This document shows, piece after piece, positions 1 to 4,995 of a stretch of DNA of 5,346 nt. The position numbers and the translations under genes were made by a program. The stretch is from contig JAMPYD010000170.1 of assembly GCA_023700845.1 (NCBI GenBank), positions 1 through 5,346 of the forward strand, written 5' to 3'. The notes beneath the pieces are model-generated. The model did no database searches, was not told where the DNA came from, and saw only the letters and a list, made by a program, of their open reading frames with translations. This stretch comes from Elusimicrobiota bacterium (GTDB lineage: Bacteria > Elusimicrobiota > Elusimicrobia > UBA1565 > UBA9628). Each line of letters begins with the position of its first letter. Within the stretch, counting starts at the first letter, position 1.

Positions 1-741
1 CACGGCCTCGCCGAAGCTCGCCCAGGCCTCCTCCGGCTCGCCGGGGTGCGGCGGCGCGGACTTGAAGGACGCGGCCTCGGCCAGGAACTGGTAGCTCCGC
101 ATGCGGGCGTCGATCTCGCCCATCATGGCGGCGGCCTTCTTGGACGCCTTGCCGGACTTGAGCGCGCTCATGGCCTCGCTCATCAGGGCCTGGAAGGACG
201 CGAGCTCGGCGGCGGGATCGCCGCGGCCCGAGGGCATGAAGGTGTTCTTGACGCGCTCGTAGACGTTCATGCGGTGATCGAGGGCGAGCACGGCCGACTG
301 GAAGCGGGAGCGCGCGCCCGAGGGGACGGCGTCCGCCGCCTGAGCCTGACGGCTGACCTCCTCGCGCTTGGGCTCGAGCTGCCAGTAGGCGAAGTAGCGG
401 GTCTTGCCCTGCGCGAGGCCGAGCAGCCCCAGCACCTCGGGATCGTCGACGACGAAGGCGGCGTAGGTGTCGGAGGTCTCGGGCTTGAACGCGGAGTCGA
501 GCAGCCAGCGCGTCGCCGGCAGGGAGCGCCCGTCGACGCGCACCGTCGACTTGCTGCGGATCATCAGCAGCGAGTTGCGGGCGAAGGTGTCGATCGGCTT
601 GACGCGGCCGCCCTCGAGGGCCGGCAGGCGCCCGAAGCCTTCCACGTCGAAGCCGTTCCGGGGAGCGGGCTTGAGCGCGGGCCAGGCGGCCAGCGCGAGG
701 GCGGAGACGAAGACGGCGGCGAAAATCCTTCGGGTGCTCAT
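1..741 (-). CDS. ccsA: Cytochrome c biogenesis protein CcsA (ResC) family, N-terminal part, cut by window edge
   Basis: This is the first 247 codons of a CcsA/ResC-type protein, open to the left edge with its 3' end outside the window. With ResB, CcsA forms the System II synthetase that exports heme and ligates it to CXXCH motifs in the periplasm. Seen: residues 1-27 form a signal-anchor-like stretch, followed by a hydrophilic region with the motif GRVKPIDTFAR at residues 45-55. I recall that motif from the N-terminal region of large CcsA proteins in Verrucomicrobia, Bacteroidetes and similar groups. Residues about 150-230 are rich in Ala, Lys, Glu and Met and probably helical. The tryptophan-rich WWD heme-handling motif and the multi-helix core are not in the window. 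The start is ATG 741-739, overlapping the resB stop as ATGA, with a GGAGG ribosome site at 752-748, 6 nt upstream and inside resB. Family assignment rests on the N-terminal motif plus the resB neighbour. Confidence 0.82.
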   Translation of the reverse strand, partial: MSTRRIFAAVFVSALALAAWPALKPAPRNGFDVEGFGRLPALEGGRVKPIDTFARNSLLMIRSKSTVRVDGRSLPATRWLLDSAFKPETSDTYAAFVVDDPEVLGLLGLAQGKTRYFAYWQLEPKREEVSRQAQAADAVPSGARSRFQSAVLALDHRMNVYERVKNTFMPSGRGDPAAELASFQALMSEAMSALKSGKASKKAAAMMGEIDARMRSYQFLAEAASFKSAPPHPGEPEEAWASFGEAV

Positions 742-1889
742 GACAGTCCTCCCAGAGTCCGCCGCAGCATCAGGCCGAAGTGCCAGAGCAGGCCGAGGGC
801 GACGAGCGCGCACGAGATGTAAGGCAGGGTCCACGACGGGTTCCTCACGACCTGAAGCACGGACAGCGTGTTGTTCTTGCCGAAGCTGGCCTGGTAGAAG
901 GTCAGGCCCCCGTGCCGCAGCGGCGAGTTCATATAGATGAGGACGTCGCGGTCGTCGCCGCTGCGCGGGTCGAGCAGGCGCACCAGGCTCGAGAAGTTCT
1001 TCGGGATCTGGGTGCCGGGATACACGTCGTGACGGAAATCCTTGAGGGTCAGGGAGAAGGGCATGTAATACCGCCGCGGCCGGAGGGACATGCTCCAGCG
1101 GCGCCCCTCGTGCACGAACTCCTGCGGCGCCCCGAGGTTGGGGGAGACGAGGAAGACGCCGTAGCTGCGGCCGTCCTTGGCGACCGGCTCGATGAGCGCG
1201 GCGGGCAGGTCCTGCTCCTCGCCGAGCGGGCGGGGGGCGGGGCGCACGAGCACGTTGGCCCCGACGCCGGCGGTGGCCATCGACGGCGGATCGCCCTCGG
1301 CGCGCATGCGCAGCTCGGCGTTGTCGTAGAAGGCCTGCACGCGAAGCATGAAGGGCAGGGACGCGTCGGCGATCTCCGTGCGCTCCTTGACCAACGAGGT
1401 CGGAATCGACCGGACGTCGTCGGCGTCGCCCTCGGTGACGTCGATGACGGCGAGCTCCATGCGGCGGGTGTCCTGGCTGTAATTGACGGTCTGCCCTTCC
1501 TCGATGGTCAGGTGGCTTTCGACCTGGAGGAACGCGGTGGCGAACTCGCCGAGGAACAGAAGAGCCATCCCGAAGTGGATGATCCACAGCCCCGCCTTGC
1601 GCCAGGAGACCTCGAGCCTGCGGACCTGAACGACGCCGAGGTTGAGAAGGAGCAGGCCGCCGGCCAGGCCGCCGCCGGGGAAGATCGGTATCGGGAACGG
1701 AAGCGCCTCGGGGCGCCACCACACGAAGAAGGAGCGGACGTACTGCTCGACCGCGCCGTGAATACCGAGGCTGACCTGCGCGAGCGTGCAGGCCACCACG
1801 AGGATCATCAGGACGATCAGGCAGAACACGGTGAGCTCCATCGAGCTCAGCATCGAGAGGAGGCGGTTGGGGAGGTCTTGTCGTCGCAT
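738..1889 (-). CDS. resB: Cytochrome c biogenesis protein ResB (Ccs1/CcsB)
   Basis: This is the ResB subunit of the System II cytochrome c synthetase. In this family it works with CcsA to keep the apocytochrome reduced and to position heme for attachment outside the inner membrane. Seen, in 383 residues from ATG 1889: helix 1 at about 17-39, helix 2 at 73-88, helix 3 at 100-121 containing His105 in an HFG context, a large extracytoplasmic region at about 122-353, and a last helix at 354-376 with His370. A ResB-like signature (PLRHGGLTFYQASFG, residues 323-337) lies just before the last helix. His105 and His370 are candidates for the conserved heme-handling histidines of the family. An in-frame GTG at 1898 is possible, but ATG 1889 has GAGG 8 nt upstream (1901-1898), whereas the GTG would overlap that site. 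The stop overlaps the ccsA start by 4 nt. At 383 residues it is on the short side for ResB but has both membrane ends. Confidence 0.9.
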   Translation of the reverse strand: MRRQDLPNRLLSMLSSMELTVFCLIVLMILVVACTLAQVSLGIHGAVEQYVRSFFVWWRPEALPFPIPIFPGGGLAGGLLLLNLGVVQVRRLEVSWRKAGLWIIHFGMALLFLGEFATAFLQVESHLTIEEGQTVNYSQDTRRMELAVIDVTEGDADDVRSIPTSLVKERTEIADASLPFMLRVQAFYDNAELRMRAEGDPPSMATAGVGANVLVRPAPRPLGEEQDLPAALIEPVAKDGRSYGVFLVSPNLGAPQEFVHEGRRWSMSLRPRRYYMPFSLTLKDFRHDVYPGTQIPKNFSSLVRLLDPRSGDDRDVLIYMNSPLRHGGLTFYQASFGKNNTLSVLQVVRNPSWTLPYISCALVALGLLWHFGLMLRRTLGGLS

Positions 1890-1928
1890 GAACCCCACCT
1901 CAGCAACAGAACGGCCAATCCTGTTTTT

Positions 1929-2282
1929 TCAGACGGAGGCGGGGGGAGGCGGAGGGGCGGGATACCGATCCAGCACCGAGCGGCGGGACAGCAGCGCGGC
2001 CGCCAGAGCCGACAGCGCGGCCACCGTGCCCAGGATGAGCGCCATGCGAAGCCAGGGCTCCCCGGCGGCGCGCCGTTGGGCGCCGATGCGAAGGGCCGTG
2101 ACGACCCAGCTCGCGCTGCCGATCAACAGCATGGCCTGGAGGGAGCGCAGGGCCCAGCGGGCGCGGGTCAGGACCGTCACGAGCGGAAGGGCCAGGCATA
2201 CGACCACGCCGGGCATAGCGCCCATGCGCAGAAAATGCGCGGCGAGGATCAGGCAGAGAAGCGAGGCGAAGGACAGGATCAT
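1929..2282 (-). CDS. Small four-helix membrane protein upstream of resB, function unknown
   Basis: I do not recognise a named family. The 117-residue product has four hydrophobic segments at about 2-18, 24-40, 46-65 and 79-98. Conserved-looking polar patches sit between them: FLRMG at 17-21, RARWALRSLQ at 40-49 and GEPWLRMALILG at 74-85. A proline-rich tail (108-114) follows Tyr107. There are no CXXCH motifs. It reads in the same direction as resB with a 39-nt gap and no terminator between, so it probably belongs to the maturation operon. The open frame extends back to ATG 2360, but codons before 2282 include ATA, AGA, CTA, CGA and GCA, unlike the G/C-ending codons that follow, so I place the start at ATG 2282. 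No Shine-Dalgarno site precedes any candidate start. Its role could be an accessory to ResB/CcsA or simply in the membrane-anchored respiratory system; that is inference from position only. Confidence 0.65.
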   Translation of the reverse strand: MILSFASLLCLILAAHFLRMGAMPGVVVCLALPLVTVLTRARWALRSLQAMLLIGSASWVVTALRIGAQRRAAGEPWLRMALILGTVAALSALAAALLSRRSVLDRYPAPPPPPASV

Positions 2283-2294
2283 GGCGGGAGCCAT

Positions 2295-2311
2295 TGCAAC
2301 AAACATGCCCG
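2295..2311 (-). promoter_or_regulatory. Sigma-54-like -24/-12 promoter facing the maturation genes
   Basis: On the minus strand, positions 2311-2295 read CGGGCATG-TTTG-TTGCA against the RpoN consensus YTGGCACG-N4-TTGCW. The invariant GG (2309-2308) and GC (2297-2296) are present with the required 10 nt between them, and two positions mismatch. Predicted transcription start is about 2284, only 2 nt before ATG 2282, so the mRNA would be almost leaderless. That is unusual and lowers confidence. A two-mismatch hit somewhere in a window this size is not improbable by chance; its placement directly before the operon is the main support. Confidence 0.35.
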
Positions 2312-2342
2312 CGAGCCTGGGTCTGGCGAAAATCGGGAGAAT

Positions 2343-2359
2343 TAGGCATATTCGTTGCA
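2343..2359 (+). promoter_or_regulatory. Sigma-54-like -24/-12 promoter for the triheme cytochrome gene
   Basis: The sequence TAGGCATA-TTCG-TTGCA has the essential GG (2345-2346) and GC (2357-2358) separated by exactly 10 nt, with three mismatches to YTGGCACG-N4-TTGCW. The 8-mer TTCGTTGC at 2351-2358 is identical to that in the stronger sigma-54 element at 2922-2929. Predicted transcription start is about 2370, giving a 68-nt leader before the cytochrome gene. No convincing sigma-70 -35/-10 pair was seen in 2283-2437. Confidence 0.5.
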
Positions 2360-2370
2360 TGAAATGAGTC

Positions 2371-2395
2371 CGGACGGCGGAAATAGCGCCGTCCG
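2371..2395 (+). other. Perfect 9-bp hairpin at the 5' end of the c7 cytochrome leader
   Basis: CGGACGGCG (2371-2379) is the exact reverse complement of CGCCGTCCG (2387-2395), with a 7-nt loop (GAAATAG). No T-tract follows on either strand, so it is not an intrinsic terminator. It begins 1 nt after the transcription start predicted from the sigma-54-like element, so the mRNA would carry a 5'-terminal stem, a known way of protecting transcripts from 5'-dependent decay. It could instead be a DNA operator for a dimeric regulator. The pairing is seen directly; the role is inferred. Confidence 0.6.
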
Positions 2396-2421
2396 CAGCG
2401 TTATAAGTCGTATGCGAAAAT

Positions 2422-2429
2422 AAGGGGGA
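2422..2429 (+). promoter_or_regulatory. Ribosome binding site of the triheme cytochrome gene
   Basis: AAGGGGGA lies 8 nt before ATG 2438, a purine-rich Shine-Dalgarno site at good spacing. It fixes the start codon, which is also supported by the signal peptide that follows. Confidence 0.7.
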
Positions 2430-2437
2430 TACTGGAC

Positions 2438-2839
2438 ATGCGGAAAATCTGGTCGCTGTTCGTGATCTGCGGCGCGTTGGCCGCGGCGTACATCTATGCG
2501 CAACCGGCGCGAGCCGAGGACAAGAAGGAGGCGCCCAAGGCGGAGGCCAAGGCCGACGCGAAGGAAGCGCCGGAGTTCATCGACTACGACAAGGCCAAGA
2601 ACGGAAACGTCAAGTTCCCGCACAAGGCCCACGCCGACATGCTCGGCAAGTGCGACGACTGCCACGGCGGCGACAAGCCTCTCTTCGCCAAGCAGAAGAC
2701 CGAGGGCATGAAGATGAAGGACATGTACGAGGGCAAAGGCTGCGGCGCCTGCCACGACGGCAAGAAGAAGCAGGGCGACAAGGTCATCTTCGCGGCCAAG
2801 GGCGGCTGCATGAAGTGCCACAAGAAGGAAAAGAAATAG
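2438..2839 (+). CDS. Periplasmic triheme c7-type cytochrome (PpcA-like domain)
   Basis: This small secreted electron carrier has 133 residues. Seen: a signal peptide at about 1-26 ending ARA, a Lys/Ala/Glu-rich linker at about 27-46, then a c7 domain with heme motifs CDDCH (72-76), CGACH (102-106) and CMKCH (124-128). The segment AKNGNVKFPHKAH at 53-65 matches the start of Geobacter PpcA closely and supplies the distal ligands His62 and His65. Known: c7 cytochromes shuttle electrons between inner-membrane quinol oxidases and outer-membrane or terminal acceptors. Odd: the mature protein has only five histidines for three hemes. The place of PpcA His47, four residues before the middle CXXCH, is Glu98, with Met91, Met93 and Met96 nearby, so one heme is probably His/Met ligated, as reported for the c7 domains of Geobacter GSU1996. 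Cys11 in the signal peptide lacks a proper lipobox, so I do not call a lipoprotein. The gene is a single-gene unit between its own promoter candidate and a strong terminator. Confidence 0.93.
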   Translation: MRKIWSLFVICGALAAAYIYAQPARAEDKKEAPKAEAKADAKEAPEFIDYDKAKNGNVKFPHKAHADMLGKCDDCHGGDKPLFAKQKTEGMKMKDMYEGKGCGACHDGKKKQGDKVIFAAKGGCMKCHKKEKK

Positions 2840-2864
2840 ACGACCTCTGATCGGACCTACGCAC

Positions 2865-2900
2865 CGCGGGCGCCGGATCCTCCGGCGCCCGCGTTTTTTT
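2865..2900 (+). terminator. Strong intrinsic terminator after the c7 cytochrome gene
   Basis: A perfect 13-bp GC-rich stem, with arms 2865-2877 and 2881-2893 and a 3-nt loop, is followed directly by seven T residues (2894-2900). It starts 25 nt after the cytochrome stop codon. It should separate the c7 transcript from the downstream 13-heme gene, which then needs its own promoter. Confidence 0.95.
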
Positions 2901-2913
2901 ACGGCGGCGCGGG

Positions 2914-2930
2914 TTGGCACGTTCGTTGCT
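2914..2930 (+). promoter_or_regulatory. Consensus sigma-54 (RpoN) promoter for the multiheme/b operon
   Basis: TTGGCACG-TTCG-TTGCT matches the RpoN consensus YTGGCACG-N4-TTGCW at every specified position. GG is at 2916-2917 (-25/-24) and GC at 2928-2929 (-13/-12), with the correct 10-nt separation. A full match is very unlikely by chance in a window this size. Predicted transcription start is about 2941. RpoN promoters need an ATP-dependent enhancer-binding activator; no obvious activator site was recognised upstream. Confidence 0.88.
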
Positions 2931-2945
2931 TAACCGATGTCTGCC

Positions 2946-4991
2946 ATGTTGCCGCGACTTATAAGAAATGTGACTGTCCGCGCGGGATTTCTCGCGGCCT
3001 GCCTGCTCGCCGCGGGCCCTTCCGCCGCGGCCGACGCGGCCCCCGGCGCCGACGACTGCCTCGCCTGCCACGCCGGCGCCGACGCGGGCGGACCCGTCGT
3101 CGACGGAAAGGCCTTCGCCGCGTCCCGTCATGCGGGCTCGGCCTGCACCGGCTGCCACGCCGACATCAAGGAATATCCGCACCCCGAGAAGGTCGCGAAG
3201 GTCGACTGCTCCTCGTGCCACGCCGGGGCGAAGAAGGCGATATCCTCCGGCGTCCACGCCGCGGTGTTCGGCGCCAAGAAGAACGGCGGGGCGAACGCCT
3301 GCACCTCCTGCCACGGCAGCCACGCGACGCAGAGCCCCGCGAAGCTCGGCCTCGCCCTGTGCGCCCAGTGCCACAAGACAGAGGTCTCCGCCTACAAGGG
3401 AAGCGTCCACGGCAAGGCCAACCGTCACGGCGATCCCGACGCGGCGATCTGCCTCTCCTGCCACGGCGGCGGCCACGCCATCCGCAAGGTCTCCGACCCG
3501 CTGTCGAGCGTGTCGCCGCTGAGGCTGCCCGAGACCTGCGCCAAGTGCCACAGCGACCCGGACCTGTCCCGGCGACACGGCCTGAGCACGAACGACATGT
3601 ACAAGGCGTACATGAACTCGACCCATGCCAAGGCGGCGCAGGCGGGAGAGCACGCCGCCACCTGCGCCAGCTGCCACGGCTCCCATGACATACGGCCTCC
3701 GAGCGATCCGGACTCGCGCATCGCCGCCGGACGCATCGCGAAAACCTGCGGGCAGTGCCACGGCGTCGAGGCGGGAAAATTCAAGGCGAGCGTCCACGGG
3801 CAGGCCTCGGCGCGGGGCGTGCGCTCCGCGCCGACCTGCGTCGACTGCCACGGCGAGCACGATATCCGCGGGCCGGGCGAAGAGGGAAGCCGCGTGTCCC
3901 GCGGCGCGCGGTCCGAGGCCTGCGTCCAGTGCCACCAGTCGGCCCAGGTCATCGGACGCGGAGTGTCCGGCGACCGCGTCAACACCTTCCTGTCCTCCTT
4001 CCACGGCATGGCGGCCAAGTCCGGCGACGTCAAGGTGGCCGATTGCGCCTCCTGCCACGGCTGGCACGACGTCCAGCCCTCGACGGCCGCGACCTCGAGG
4101 ACCAACCCGAGCAACCTGACGCAGACCTGCGGCCAGTGCCACCCCGGCGCCGGCAGCCGCTGGGCGGGCGGGACGAAGATCCACCAGGCCCTCTCCGACA
4201 CCGGCGGCGGCAGCGACCTGGCGAGCTGGGCGGCGCTGTTCTACAAGATCACCATCCCGCTGACCGTGATCGGGATGATCCTGCACAACCTGCTGGACCT
4301 GTGGCGCAAGATGCGCTCGCCGCGGGCCCGCCGCCACCGCGAGGACGAGGTCCCGCTGACGGTCAACGAGCGCTGGCAGCACGCGATCAACGCGGTCTCC
4401 TTCCTTCTCCTCGCCTACAGCGGGCTGGCCCTGCACTTCCCCGACGCCTGGTGGGCCTGGCCGTTCACCTTGGTCGGCGGCGAGACCGCCCGCCGCTACG
4501 CCCACCGCTCCGCGGCCGCGCTGTTCATGGTGGTGGGGGGAGCGCACCTCTCCTACCTCGCGACCGCGCTGGGGCGCAAGCGCCTCATGGCGATGCTCCC
4601 CGCCAAGCGCGATCTGTTCGACCCGCTCAAGGTCCTCGCCTACAACGCCGGCTTCTCCGGGAAAAAGCCCGTCCTCGCCCAGTTCTCCTACGCCGAGAAG
4701 TTCGAGTACTGGGCGCTGGTCTGGGGCTCGTTCGTGATGACGGTCACCGGCGCCGTCCTGCTGATGCACAACATGGCCATGGCCTACCTCCCGCTGTGGG
4801 CCATCGAGGTCTCGCGCGTCGTGCACTACCTGGAAGCGGTCCTCGCCTGCCTGGCGATCCTGATCTGGCACGGCTACTGGGTGGCGCTCGATCCGGACGT
4901 CTATCCGCTGAACTGGGCCTGGCTGACCGGCGAAACGTACCTTCACCACGAGGACGGCGAAGAAGAAAACCGCGACGAAAAGGGGCATTGA
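2946..4991 (+). CDS. Thirteen-heme cytochrome c fused to a cytochrome b membrane domain (CbcL-like quinol oxidase candidate)
   Basis: Numbered from ATG 2946 (681 residues): signal peptide about 1-29, then thirteen CXXCH motifs starting at residues 38, 67, 88, 119, 139, 169, 198, 240, 268, 298, 326, 367 and 395. The last ten form five repeated diheme modules, each opening with an S/G-x-H element (His104, 155, 227, 284, 353) that probably supplies a distal ligand. Five membrane helices follow at about 428-452, 477-500, 517-542, 587-609 and 619-647, in a HydC/FdnI-type cytochrome b layout. Candidate b-heme ligands are His479, 520, 534, 627 and 642. Positive charges place the heme domain in the periplasm and the C-terminus in the cytoplasm. 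Geobacter CbcL has the same architecture, reported with nine c hemes, and oxidises menaquinol; that role here is inference. The frame also offers ATG 2937 and GTG 2970, none with a good ribosome site. The sigma-54 start near 2941 argues against 2937, and AT-ending codons before 2970 keep GTG 2970 possible. Confidence 0.9.
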   Translation: MLPRLIRNVTVRAGFLAACLLAAGPSAAADAAPGADDCLACHAGADAGGPVVDGKAFAASRHAGSACTGCHADIKEYPHPEKVAKVDCSSCHAGAKKAISSGVHAAVFGAKKNGGANACTSCHGSHATQSPAKLGLALCAQCHKTEVSAYKGSVHGKANRHGDPDAAICLSCHGGGHAIRKVSDPLSSVSPLRLPETCAKCHSDPDLSRRHGLSTNDMYKAYMNSTHAKAAQAGEHAATCASCHGSHDIRPPSDPDSRIAAGRIAKTCGQCHGVEAGKFKASVHGQASARGVRSAPTCVDCHGEHDIRGPGEEGSRVSRGARSEACVQCHQSAQVIGRGVSGDRVNTFLSSFHGMAAKSGDVKVADCASCHGWHDVQPSTAATSRTNPSNLTQTCGQCHPGAGSRWAGGTKIHQALSDTGGGSDLASWAALFYKITIPLTVIGMILHNLLDLWRKMRSPRARRHREDEVPLTVNERWQHAINAVSFLLLAYSGLALHFPDAWWAWPFTLVGGETARRYAHRSAAALFMVVGGAHLSYLATALGRKRLMAMLPAKRDLFDPLKVLAYNAGFSGKKPVLAQFSYAEKFEYWALVWGSFVMTVTGAVLLMHNMAMAYLPLWAIEVSRVVHYLEAVLACLAILIWHGYWVALDPDVYPLNWAWLTGETYLHHEDGEEENRDEKGH

Positions 4992-4995
4992 GAAC

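Noticed and set aside
46..822. A plus-strand open frame opposite the ccsA start
   Set aside because: Low-complexity composition; the minus strand has a motif-bearing CcsA reading frame with a coupled start and a good ribosome site.
1890..1898. GTG 1898 as the resB start
   Set aside because: It overlaps the GAGG ribosome site that is correctly spaced for ATG 1889, so the downstream ATG is preferred.
780..2345. A 521-codon plus-strand open frame opposite resB and the small membrane protein
   Set aside because: The product is rich in Arg, His, Gly and Glu without domains, and spans two real minus-strand genes and the gap between them.
2283..2360. 26-codon upstream extension of the small membrane protein to ATG 2360
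   Set aside because: Codons there (ATA, AGA, CTA, CGA, GCA) do not fit the gene's usage, there is no ribosome site, and the stretch overlaps both promoter-like elements.
2371..2395. Intrinsic terminator in the divergent region
   Set aside because: No T-tract follows the stem on either strand and no gene ends there.
2401..2406. TTATAA as a sigma-70 -10 box for either divergent gene
   Set aside because: No acceptable -35 box lies about 17 nt upstream on either strand; the sigma-54-like elements explain the region better.
2465..2473. Lipoprotein cleavage site at Cys11 of the c7 cytochrome
   Set aside because: The residue before the Cys is Ile, not Gly, Ala or Ser, and a normal signal peptidase I site (ARA) follows at residues 24-26.
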